NCBI GenBank assembly: GCA_005879605.1
Contig: VBKE01000005.1
Location: 69,311-133,310, forward strand
DNA length: 64,000 bases
Source of the DNA: Deltaproteobacteria bacterium
GTDB lineage: Bacteria > Desulfobacterota > Binatia > UBA9968
Direction of reading: 5' to 3'
Shown: piece after piece, positions 56,639 through 64,000 of the stretch
Layout of the letters: each line of letters begins with the position of its first letter
Numbering within the stretch: position 1 is the first letter of the stretch
Position numbers and translations under genes: made by a program
Notes under the pieces: generated by a model
Database searches by the model: none
Seen by the model: the letters and a program-made list of their open reading frames with translations, nothing else
What the model was told of the DNA's origin: nothing

Positions 56639-57923
56639 CTTCTGCGGCTTTTACGTCGCCAAGGCCGACACAAAAATCTTCAACAAGGCGTCACAGGTCG
56701 TATTGGTCCGTCAAGATGACAAGACGGTGATCACCATGGTCAACGATTTCAAAGGCGACCCCAAAGAGTTCGCCGTTGTCATTCCCGTGCCCACTCTTAT
56801 CGAAAAAGGTCAGATTCACATCGGCGACAAGAAAATCGTCGATCACTTGGACGCCTATACGTCGCCTCGACTCGTCGAATATTACGATGGGAGTCCCTGC
56901 CGGTTGCCGGCGTTGCGTGAAGGCAGGGCAGCCGGTGGGGTCGCAGCGCAGTCTTCGCTCGATGCACTACGGGCCAGGGCCACCGCTCTGGGGGTTACGA
57001 TTCAGGCCCAGTATACCGTCGGCGAATACGACATCGTCATTCTTTCGGCCAAAGAGGGTCAAGGACTGGAAACATGGCTGAAAGAAAATGGTTATCGTCT
57101 GCCCAAGGGAGCTTCCTCAGTTCTCGGCAGCTACGTAAAACAGAAAATGCATTTTTTTGTTGCCAAGGTGAACCTCCAAGAGCGATCGAAGCTCGGCTAC
57201 AGCTCGCTCCGTCCCATTCAAGTGGCGTATGAATCGCCAAAGTTCATGTTGCCGCTAAGGCTCGGCACCCTCAACGGCGACGGTTACCAAGAACTTTTCA
57301 TCTACACACTCACACCAAAGGGACGGGTCGAGCCCATCAACTATCGCTCTGTAAGGCTCCCGAGCGACATGGACTTGCCAATCTACATCAAAGACCGCTT
57401 CAAAGACTTTTATCGCGACATGTTCGATCGCCAGGTCAAAAAAGAAGATATGCGCGCAGTCTTCCTGGAATACGCTTGGGATATGAACTGGTGCGATCCA
57501 TGCGCCGCCGATCCCCTATCGATGGAAGAACTGAGAAGCCTCGGTGTGTTCTGGCTAGACGAGCCTTCATCCGCGGGCCGACCTGTGATAGGCGGCGCCA
57601 GGAATGTCTTCGCCACGCGCATGCATTTGCGCTATGACGGCCAGCATTTCCCTGAGGACCTGGTGTTGCAGGAAACCGCCGACCGCAACAACTTTCAGGC
57701 GCGCTATGTCCTTCGTCATCCATGGCAAGGAAATGACGAATGTCCGGCCACCGAAGAGTATCGGCGTGAAGTCGTGAGAAAACAGGAAAATGAAGCGCGA
57801 CAACTGGCCCAGCTCACCGGTTGGAACATCAACGACGTTCGCGCGCAGATGAATCTCCGTGGGCCGAATTCTCAAGGCGACACGAACGAAAAAGCCTGGT
57901 GGCAAAAGCTTTGGAATCGATAA
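56571..57923 (+). CDS. DUF2330 domain protein
   Basis: A 450-residue secreted or membrane-anchored protein. Its signal peptide (AILFLALFPVLLIKSQPAHS) is followed at once by the family mark FCGFYVAKADTKIFNKASQ and VVIPVPTLIEKGQIHIGD. The function of DUF2330 is unknown. An AAAGGAG Shine-Dalgarno precedes ATG 56571. The gene starts inside the NqrB/RnfD-like gene, so the two are likely translated together. Relatives of this pair occur next to each other in other genomes as far as I recall; this needs a check. Confidence 0.88.
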   Translation: MRKAILFLALFPVLLIKSQPAHSFCGFYVAKADTKIFNKASQVVLVRQDDKTVITMVNDFKGDPKEFAVVIPVPTLIEKGQIHIGDKKIVDHLDAYTSPRLVEYYDGSPCRLPALREGRAAGGVAAQSSLDALRARATALGVTIQAQYTVGEYDIVILSAKEGQGLETWLKENGYRLPKGASSVLGSYVKQKMHFFVAKVNLQERSKLGYSSLRPIQVAYESPKFMLPLRLGTLNGDGYQELFIYTLTPKGRVEPINYRSVRLPSDMDLPIYIKDRFKDFYRDMFDRQVKKEDMRAVFLEYAWDMNWCDPCAADPLSMEELRSLGVFWLDEPSSAGRPVIGGARNVFATRMHLRYDGQHFPEDLVLQETADRNNFQARYVLRHPWQGNDECPATEEYRREVVRKQENEARQLAQLTGWNINDVRAQMNLRGPNSQGDTNEKAWWQKLWNR

Positions 57924-58047
57924 CGCGCACTGCAAAAAGCCCGCGCCGCCGGCATGGTGTTTTTCGCGGCGGAGATTTGTCTAAAACATGCGTGCCCACT
58001 CGGAGGAAGCAAAGGGAAAGAGAACAGGGGTATTCATTGAAGCTCGA

Positions 58048-59076
58048 TCACTCCCCGAGTATTTTCTTCATATGCTCAATGACATCTCGCGGCTGCGCAA
58101 CGACTGATTTGGCGATGGGTTCGAGTTCCTCTCCCGTGTTCGGATCGATCTCGAACTTTCTGTTTTTGACGTCTGCCAGAAAAGCCGGATCGCTCATGGT
58201 TTTTTGAAAAGCATCGCGGAGTATTTTCAGCCGATCGGCAGGAAGTCCCGGTGGCACGACGAACGGCCGCCCGAGGTCACCCGAGGCCAGTACCGTCGAG
58301 ACCAAGGATCGGGTTCCCGCGGGTGTTTTATAGTCGTTCATCAATTCATGAATGGTCGGCACGTCCGCCGCTCTCGGGTCGCGCTTGCGGCCGGTTTGCA
58401 CCAGGACGCGAACGAGCTTATTCTTTCGCCAAGTGTTAAAAGGCTCGCGCGCAAAAAATGTCGGAATGCTGAGCGCGCGGCACACCACCTCGCCTCGCTC
58501 GAATGCTAAGTCCTGCTCGGCGCCTCCCTGGTAACCCATCACGACATTGAATTTGGCTCCCAATGCTTCTTCAAGGAGTTTGGGAATGAAGTGCCCGCTG
58601 GTTCCCGTGCCCGTGGCCGAGCATTTCGGCGGCTGTGACGCTTTGCGCACGTCTTCAATTGACTTATAGGGTGTGTCGCTTTTCATATACAGCAGCCACG
58701 GTGTATTCTCCGGCGACCCGATCCAACCAAACTTCGCCCAGTCGAAATGCACTTCTTTCTTGCCGACGAGCTGATCGAGATATAACGAGGGTCCGATGGA
58801 ACCCAAGGTCAATCCATCCGGCTTCGACACGTTGTAAACGTAGTTCGCCGCGATCATCGAGCCCGCCCCGGGCATATTTTGAACGATCATGCTCGGATTG
58901 CCGGGAATATGTTTTGCCATATGGGCCGCTAGCAGCCGCGCCCATATGTCATAGCCGTCGCCGGCTTGATAGCCGACGATGATCGTGACGGTTTTGCCTT
59001 GGTAATACGGAGTCTGAGCAACTGCGCTGCCAATGGCGAGCAAAAAGGAAGTTAGAGCAAGCGGAAGTTTTCTCAC
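58048..59076 (-). CDS. Tripartite tricarboxylate transporter substrate-binding protein (TctC/Bug type, orphan)
   Basis: A 342-residue periplasmic binding protein. From the GTG at 59076 it starts with a canonical signal peptide (RKLPLALTSFLLAIGSAVAQ). An upstream ATG at 59136 would put 20 extra residues before the signal and is less likely. The TctC fold shows in YQGKTVTIIVGYQAGDGYDI and QNMPGAGSMIAANYVYN. No TctA/TctB membrane genes are near. It lies about 60 bp after the MBL gene. Confidence 0.9.
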   Translation of the reverse strand: MRKLPLALTSFLLAIGSAVAQTPYYQGKTVTIIVGYQAGDGYDIWARLLAAHMAKHIPGNPSMIVQNMPGAGSMIAANYVYNVSKPDGLTLGSIGPSLYLDQLVGKKEVHFDWAKFGWIGSPENTPWLLYMKSDTPYKSIEDVRKASQPPKCSATGTGTSGHFIPKLLEEALGAKFNVVMGYQGGAEQDLAFERGEVVCRALSIPTFFAREPFNTWRKNKLVRVLVQTGRKRDPRAADVPTIHELMNDYKTPAGTRSLVSTVLASGDLGRPFVVPPGLPADRLKILRDAFQKTMSDPAFLADVKNRKFEIDPNTGEELEPIAKSVVAQPRDVIEHMKKILGE

Positions 59077-59137
59077 GTTATTCGAGTCTTTCAACTCAAA
59101 GTTCGCGCTACCAGCACTCGCGCCTCGGAGACACAAA

Positions 59138-60580
59138 CTACTTTGCAGCCGGTGCTGGCTTCTTGCCGATAGCAGCTAGCAGCTCGCTGTAAGGAACCAT
59201 TCTTCCATGCAACGGCAGGATCTGATCGACGTCAATATTCAAGCGCCGAACATTGGCCTCGAGAGCAACCGAGAACGGATTCGGAACTTTGGGTGGCTCC
59301 GCGCCCGCCGCACCTGGAGTAAAGGCATCGGCTTCGACCAGAATTTTTTCCCTGCGCAAATAGGCCATGATGATCCCATCATGATGGGTGTTACCGCCGA
59401 TCTGATAGAGCTCCACCGAGCGCGTACCGTCGGTCAAAACCATATTGTCGCCCATGGTCTGGAAAACTGGCTTCTTTCCCGATCTCGCTAACTTATCAGG
59501 GCTATAATTGTGCGAGTTGATCAGCGCCTTTTCATAATAGGGCCGATTGACCTCATGCGTGACGATCGTCACGCCCTCCGCCGCGTAGGCACGAATGCCC
59601 CCGGAGTGGTCAAAATGATGGTGCGTGTTGACCAAGTACTTAATCGGCTTATTCGGTACGAGCTTTTTCACCTCGGCCATTACCGCCGTCGAACGTTGGT
59701 CGCTCTGCGGCCCTTCGACGACGATCAGGTAATCCTTCATTTCAATCAGCGCGCTGTGATGCGAGCCGCCGGTGATGTACCAAATCCCGTCCGCCGCCTT
59801 TTCGGACTTAACCGGCACGGGATTAGTACGCACATTTTCCGGCACCTCGATATTTACCGGCGGATTCGCTCTGACGGCGGTAATCGTCAGATCCAAAGTC
59901 GGCAAACCATCTTGGTATTGAATAATCTTGGTAGGGAACTTGACGCCAGCGAAATCGCGGTAGGTGCCGTAGTGTGTCACAACCTTCAAGTCGCCGGCGA
60001 CAGGGTGGCCGTACCAAGACTCGACGCGTTCGATCTGGTTCTGATCGTTCGCATAGGCGTTGACTTTTTGTTTGCCCTTTTCGACAAACGAAATGACCGT
60101 CATCTCGCGACCTTCAATTTTTTGTTTCGTCACTGTCGCATTATTCGCAAACGCGGCTCGCATGACCCCATGAGGAGAAGTCGAGATGTAATGCTGCCGT
60201 TCGTTGACTTCCCAGAATCTCGGTAGCCTGTCTTTGCCGACTTCGTTCCAAGCATGGTCGCCGCTGACTATTATCACTGTTTGTTGCTCAGCTCCGATCG
60301 GCAGGGTCTCGGCCGGCATACGCACCATTTCATCGCGCATCGAGCCAGTCGTGAAATCGTAAACCCGCGTCAAACTTTTCACGAAGGACCTCGGCCAAGC
60401 GGCTGCCGGGCTGGTGCTCTGTCCGAGCGAGTACATCGTGCCGTTCCCGGTGAACTGAAACGTCTTGGTTGCCGATACCTCGAGCGCGTCGGCGATCTGC
60501 TGAAGCTCGGAATCGGCCGCTTCCGCTCTAAAATCACAGACCACGACGAGTGCAAGCGCAAGAACTAGCTTCTTCAACAT
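59138..60580 (-). CDS. Secreted metallo-beta-lactamase-fold hydrolase
   Basis: A 480-residue protein with a signal peptide (LVLALALVVVCDFRAEAA). An N-terminal domain of about 250 residues is followed by an MBL domain carrying NTHHHFDHSGG (the HxHxDH zinc motif), VTHEVNRPYY and GGNTHHDGIIM. ATG 60580 has a good GGAGG Shine-Dalgarno; an upstream ATG lacks one. The substrate is unknown; the domain layout differs from beta-lactamases proper, so no resistance is implied. Confidence 0.88.
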   Translation of the reverse strand: MLKKLVLALALVVVCDFRAEAADSELQQIADALEVSATKTFQFTGNGTMYSLGQSTSPAAAWPRSFVKSLTRVYDFTTGSMRDEMVRMPAETLPIGAEQQTVIIVSGDHAWNEVGKDRLPRFWEVNERQHYISTSPHGVMRAAFANNATVTKQKIEGREMTVISFVEKGKQKVNAYANDQNQIERVESWYGHPVAGDLKVVTHYGTYRDFAGVKFPTKIIQYQDGLPTLDLTITAVRANPPVNIEVPENVRTNPVPVKSEKAADGIWYITGGSHHSALIEMKDYLIVVEGPQSDQRSTAVMAEVKKLVPNKPIKYLVNTHHHFDHSGGIRAYAAEGVTIVTHEVNRPYYEKALINSHNYSPDKLARSGKKPVFQTMGDNMVLTDGTRSVELYQIGGNTHHDGIIMAYLRREKILVEADAFTPGAAGAEPPKVPNPFSVALEANVRRLNIDVDQILPLHGRMVPYSELLAAIGKKPAPAAK

Positions 60581-60716
60581 AGCTTCGCCTCCTAGTTTGC
60601 AATACAAGTCTGATTCTGCCTCCGTTTGGCGCGCAGACTACCCGATGAGCTTCGCCGCTGTCAATGCCGCTTGAGGCTGGAATACAGGCCAGTGAATCTG
60701 CGCTCTCCAGGGCCGG

Positions 60717-61274
60717 CTAGTCTTTGAAACGTCCGATCCAAATCACAAAAGCTTCTAGAAATTTTTTAACGTGCTGCCGCGTCGTCTCGTCCGTCAGTCT
60801 TCCCTCCGCGTCAAATATTTTTGCCACCGAGGGAATTTTAATTTCCGGCTGAAGCATGACGTAAGTCTCGGTAAAGACAAAAGACTGGCGCAGCGCGTGT
60901 TGCGCGCGAATGGTTCCGCCCAGCCCCGGGGAGCAGCCCATGATGGCGGCAGGCTTTCGGTTCAACACGGAGTTATTGCTTGGTCGCGAAGCCCAGTCAA
61001 TCGCGTTTTTAAGGACCCCGGGCACGCCGTAATTGTACTCCGGCGTTGCAATGAGCATGGCATCCGCCTCGCGGATGGCGGTTTTAAACGCCGCCACGGG
61101 CTCCGGGTCGCCCTTGGCCATAACGTCATCGTTGTAGGGCGCGATATCCCCGAGCCGCTTGAACGTGGTAATTTCCATGCCTGTGGGCGCCAGCTCGATG
61201 GCCGCACGCAGAAGCATTTTGTTAAATGATCCTTCTCTGAGACTCCCTGGGATTCCAATCACGCGAATACTCAT
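60717..61274 (-). CDS. NADPH-dependent FMN reductase
   Basis: A 185-residue flavodoxin-like flavin reductase (chromate-reductase type). The FMN phosphate loop is GIPGSLREGSFNKMLLR, and the second flavin contact is TPEYNYGVPGVLKNAIDW. A GGAGG Shine-Dalgarno lies just before ATG 61274; a longer open frame upstream is unlikely. Confidence 0.9.
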   Translation of the reverse strand: MSIRVIGIPGSLREGSFNKMLLRAAIELAPTGMEITTFKRLGDIAPYNDDVMAKGDPEPVAAFKTAIREADAMLIATPEYNYGVPGVLKNAIDWASRPSNNSVLNRKPAAIMGCSPGLGGTIRAQHALRQSFVFTETYVMLQPEIKIPSVAKIFDAEGRLTDETTRQHVKKFLEAFVIWIGRFKD

Positions 61275-61367
61275 ACTTCCTCCAAAAGTTTGTTCTCTTC
61301 GATCGACGACACTCAAGGAGTCGATCAGGCGGTAAAGACACAGGCGCCGTCAACGCGGCAAAGCGGG

Positions 61368-61859
61368 CTAATGAAGGTAACCATCATTGCCGGAACTTTC
61401 GGATTCGGCGAGCGCCAGATTCTGGCGCACCGCTTCCAGATGCGGATGGATCTCAAGCGCTCTCCGAAAACAGATCGCCGCTTCACGGAACTGGCCCAGC
61501 GACATGTGACAGAGTCCTTGGCCCGAAGCGGCGCCGAAGTGATTGGGGTTGCGCGCCAGAGTTTCCTGGCAATCGGCGATGGAGTCCCCGAAGTGCCTCA
61601 TCATGTAACGCACCGTCGCGCGCTTGTTCCAACCTTCGGCAAAGTCAGGGGCCCGCTTTACGACCCGGCTGAATAAGATCTCCGCCTCGGCAAGTTTTCG
61701 CTGTTGCATCGCCTCCACTCCGGCGCGAAAGGTCCCATCCACTTCCGAATCACCCGAACGGCACCAGAGGCTCCACAGCATCGCCTCCGCGGTGGCGGCA
61801 AGCTCCCGATCATTGCCTCTGAGCGCGTCCAGTGCTTCTTTTTCCGTCGTCGGATACAT
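61368..61859 (-). CDS. TPR-repeat protein
   Basis: A 163-residue soluble protein from ATG 61859. Residues 48-150 contain about three tetratricopeptide repeats (AEILFSRVVKRAPDFAEGWN, DSIADCQETLARNPNHFGAA, EAAICFRRALEIHPHLEAVR). It is a protein-protein interaction module with no recognised function. It begins 22 bp after the stop of the hydrolase gene, so it is probably in one operon with it. Confidence 0.82.
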   Translation of the reverse strand: MYPTTEKEALDALRGNDRELAATAEAMLWSLWCRSGDSEVDGTFRAGVEAMQQRKLAEAEILFSRVVKRAPDFAEGWNKRATVRYMMRHFGDSIADCQETLARNPNHFGAASGQGLCHMSLGQFREAAICFRRALEIHPHLEAVRQNLALAESESSGNDGYLH

Positions 61860-61881
61860 AAGCGTAAGTCCAAACTTCGAT

Positions 61882-62556
61882 TCAGAGCTTAAACATCCAC
61901 GCCGCGGTTTTCTTTGCCACCTGATCGAGCACTTCGTCATCGGAACGGCCGGAGCTTTTAAGCATGTGAAACGAGTGATCGCCACCGTCGATGACAAACA
62001 GGTCGACGCGCTTGCCAAGCCGAGCGCAGAGCGGTTTCAAGAGTTTGAGATCCGCTAACGTATCGCGCGAGCCTTGCAGGAAAAGCATCGGGACTTTGAC
62101 ATCGAACAAATGCTGACCGCGGTCCGCCGACGACTTTCCCGCCGCGTGCAGCGGAAATCCGAAAAAGATTAGCCCGCGCACGCCGTCCAACGGTTCTCTG
62201 GCTGCAGCGAGCGACGTCATCCGTCCACCCATAGATTTGCCCGCGGCGAAAAGCGGCAAATCGTCGGCATACTTCCCGCCAGCGGAAACGGCGGCGCGGG
62301 CCGTTTCAGTCAGCACGAGCTCCGAGTCGGGCCTTTTGATGCCCTTTTCCATATAAGGAAACTGGTAGCGCAACGTTGCCACGCCGACAAGCGCGAGTTT
62401 TTCCGCGATCGCTTCCATGAATTTGTGGCGCATGCCTGCGCCCGCGCCGTGCGCCAGCACCAGCAAAGCAGCGACGCCCTTCGGACGGAGCAAAAGTCCG
62501 GAGACTTCGCCCACTTTGTCGTTCACCCGAAAGTGAATTTCCTTTGATTGGCTCAC
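61882..62556 (-). CDS. Alpha/beta hydrolase (KANL3/Tex30-type)
   Basis: A 224-residue enzyme. The nucleophile elbow GKSMGGRMTS, the HGAGAGMRHKF oxyanion region and the His in DGGDHSFHMLKSSGRSDDEV are visible, and the catalytic Asp is probably near SRDTLADL. The GTG at 62556 is chosen because AGGAG lies ten bases upstream; the open frame goes on to 62640 without a Shine-Dalgarno. It is upstream of the TPR gene. Confidence 0.85.
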   Translation of the reverse strand: MSQSKEIHFRVNDKVGEVSGLLLRPKGVAALLVLAHGAGAGMRHKFMEAIAEKLALVGVATLRYQFPYMEKGIKRPDSELVLTETARAAVSAGGKYADDLPLFAAGKSMGGRMTSLAAAREPLDGVRGLIFFGFPLHAAGKSSADRGQHLFDVKVPMLFLQGSRDTLADLKLLKPLCARLGKRVDLFVIDGGDHSFHMLKSSGRSDDEVLDQVAKKTAAWMFKL

Positions 62557-62706
62557 TACGCTAAAGTCTCCTGACAGGATCAGTTTTCTAGTGAAGCTCA
62601 TCGCAACCGCATCACAATTGCCTACTATAAGATCTCGCAAAGCGCTAGCGTGGTTGCGTCTGATTCAGCGAAAATTTGTCGCGGCGACCTCCTGTAGTCG
62701 CCCGAT

Positions 62707-62729
62707 GGGGCAGGCACGGGGCCTGCCCC
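62707..62729. other. Perfect GC hairpin in divergent intergenic region
   Basis: A 9-bp inverted repeat (GGGGCAGGC and GCCTGCCCC, loop ACGGG) lies between the divergent hydrolase and MFS genes. Since no gene ends here it is not an ordinary terminator; it may be a REP-like element or an operator. The rest of this 270-bp gap shows no gene. Confidence 0.5.
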
Positions 62730-62912
62730 TTCATGACACGTTGTTGAAATCAACTCCCTGATACATTTTGCGCGAACATAATTCAGCTCTGATTAATCGC
62801 CCAAACTCGATCTCTCCGGTCCGTCGTGCTAACTTACAGCTTCTTTGCAGTCCCGGCCCGGGCATCAACTCAGCGGGCACGCGCAACAACCTCTGTCCAC
62901 GATTACGACTCG

Positions 62913-64000
62913 ATGGCCACTGTGAAACCCGACTCCATCTGGACGCCGACCTTCACGCTGCTCTGTCTGGCGCAGTTTCTCGGCTACGCGCAGCATTCCA
63001 TACTCACGCCCGCCTTTCCGCTTTATGTGACGCAGCTTGGAGGATCGCCGTTCGTCGTAGGCTTGGTCCTCGGCTCCTTTGCCGTGACCAGTGTGATTGT
63101 CCGTCCGGTCATCGGTCACTGGGCCGATCGTTGGAGCGAAACGGGAGTGATGATCTCGGGCCTGCTCTTTTTGGGCGCCAGCCTGCTTTTCTGTTTCGTC
63201 CCCTTCGTCGAAGCGACGATGCTCGCCAACGGTCTTCGGGGCATCGGCTGGGCCGGACTCAACACCGGCGGCTATACACTATTAGCCCTAACCGCGCCTG
63301 AAGCGAGACGCGGCGAAGCTTCGGGTTATTATAGCGGAGCTCAGAGCAGCGCCACGGTTTTGTTTCCCGCTGTGGCCCTCTGGTTGATCTACGCCCCTTT
63401 TGGCGGATTTCGCGTCGTCTTCGCTTTAGCCATCGCCCTCGTTATCATTGGCGCGGCGGTCGGCGCAGCCATAGCACGGTACACACCCCACCCTGCCCGC
63501 CACCCACAGGTCGATGATTCAAGTTCATGGTGGCGCGAGCCGTTCAATTTCCTGGAGCGCGAGGTCTTGTTGCCCTCCGCCCTGCTCTTCTGTCTCAACC
63601 TCTCTCTTCCCGCTGTCACGAGCTTTATCGTCCTATACGCGGGCGAAATCGGCATAAGTAACTTCGGCGCGTATTTCGTAGTGGCCGGAGCGACGAGCCT
63701 CCTCGCCCGCCCGCTGCTTGGCCGCGCGTCAGATAAAATCGGAAGGGGCCCCTCTCTGGCGGCGGGCTTTACATTGCAAATTGTAGCCTTGTTTCTGCTG
63801 GTCGCGGTCTCCAGCCTTTTTGGTATGCTTGTTTCCGGCGCTCTCTACATGCTCGGCAATGCCATCGGCAGCTCGACGACTTTAGCGCTTGCCGTGGAAA
63901 GGGCCGACCCTCGAAGGCGAGGCAAAGCGATGGCCACGTTCTCGGTGGCGTATCCCCTGAGTTACGGCGTTGGTTCTCTCTTGACCGGCAGCGCGGTGGA
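62913..64000 (+). CDS. Major facilitator superfamily transporter (partial)
   Basis: A 362-codon 5' part of an MFS transporter that runs off the right edge. From ATG 62913 it starts MATVKPDSIWTPTFTLLCLA. It shows the loop motif RPVIGHWADRW, several membrane helices, and a second-half loop RPLLGRASDKIGRG. The substrate cannot be told. Confidence 0.9.
   Translation, partial: MATVKPDSIWTPTFTLLCLAQFLGYAQHSILTPAFPLYVTQLGGSPFVVGLVLGSFAVTSVIVRPVIGHWADRWSETGVMISGLLFLGASLLFCFVPFVEATMLANGLRGIGWAGLNTGGYTLLALTAPEARRGEASGYYSGAQSSATVLFPAVALWLIYAPFGGFRVVFALAIALVIIGAAVGAAIARYTPHPARHPQVDDSSSWWREPFNFLEREVLLPSALLFCLNLSLPAVTSFIVLYAGEIGISNFGAYFVVAGATSLLARPLLGRASDKIGRGPSLAAGFTLQIVALFLLVAVSSLFGMLVSGALYMLGNAIGSSTTLALAVERADPRRRGKAMATFSVAYPLSYGVGSLLTGSAV

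Noticed and set aside
59138-60580. MBL-fold protein as a beta-lactamase
   Set aside because: The large N-terminal domain and layout do not match known beta-lactamases.

Overview
The window is about 64 kb of chromosomal DNA from a Gram-negative, respiring bacterium. The evidence for this is LPS-export permeases (lptF/lptG), a class A penicillin-binding protein, periplasmic signal peptides, and a membrane quinol:cytochrome c oxidoreductase with multi-heme cytochrome c. The gene order (fusA-rpsG-rpsL-rpoC-rpoB-rplL-rplJ-rplA-rplK-nusG-secE-tRNA-Trp-rpmG-tuf-tRNA block, and tig-clpP-clpX-lon-hup), the b6-type split cytochrome b and the orphan substrate-binding proteins suggest a deltaproteobacterial-grade, Binatota-, Methylomirabilota- or Rokubacteria-like soil or subsurface lineage. 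That placement is inference. GC is moderate and codon use looks fairly uniform, except for a visibly GC-richer class III cyclase gene.

Region 1 (1-15.5 kb, minus strand) is the core translation and transcription block: partial fusA, rpsG, rpsL, rpoC, rpoB, rplL, rplJ, rplA, rplK, nusG, secE, tRNA-Trp, rpmG, tuf, tRNA-Thr(GGT), tRNA-Gly(TCC), tRNA-Tyr(GTA), tRNA-Thr(TGT). A strong intrinsic terminator hairpin sits between rpsG and fusA. Region 2 (15.5-20 kb) has rlmB, divergent lptF-lptG (lptG is broken by a small deletion/frameshift), rplM-rpsI and tRNA-Asp/tRNA-Val. Region 3 (20-26.3 kb) is the protein-quality-control block tig-clpP-clpX-lon followed by hup, with tRNA-Leu upstream of tig.

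Region 4 (26.5-31 kb) holds a DUF971 gene with an unrecognised partner, a zinc-ribbon/PilZ protein that probably starts at CTG, an adrenodoxin-reductase-like flavoprotein, a small unknown gene and a class II aldolase-like gene with altered metal ligands. Region 5 (31-37.2 kb) is the most distinctive block. It encodes a Rieske protein, b6-type cytochrome b, subunit-IV-like cytochrome b C-terminus, a 55-residue membrane-type small protein, a 902-residue membrane-anchored octaheme cytochrome c with a coiled coil, and a secreted cupredoxin-like protein that could act as the electron acceptor.

Region 6 (37.2-64 kb) is accessory: ispF, DUF3750, an orphan ABC ATPase, a TusA/DUF2249-like domain fused to a YVTN propeller, an amidohydrolase, MFS transporters, an adenylate cyclase, pbp1A-AsmA, an M48 lipoprotein protease, a SIMPL protein, a polysaccharide deacetylase, tpx, NUDIX, two orphan solute-binding proteins, an Asp-box propeller, an NqrB/RnfD-like membrane protein with DUF2330, a metallo-beta-lactamase-fold protein, an FMN reductase, an alpha/beta hydrolase with a TPR protein, and a truncated MFS gene. 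Two families of intergenic repeats occur only here: degenerate ACTCCAT heptamer clusters at four places, and a direct repeat of about 130 bp at two places.
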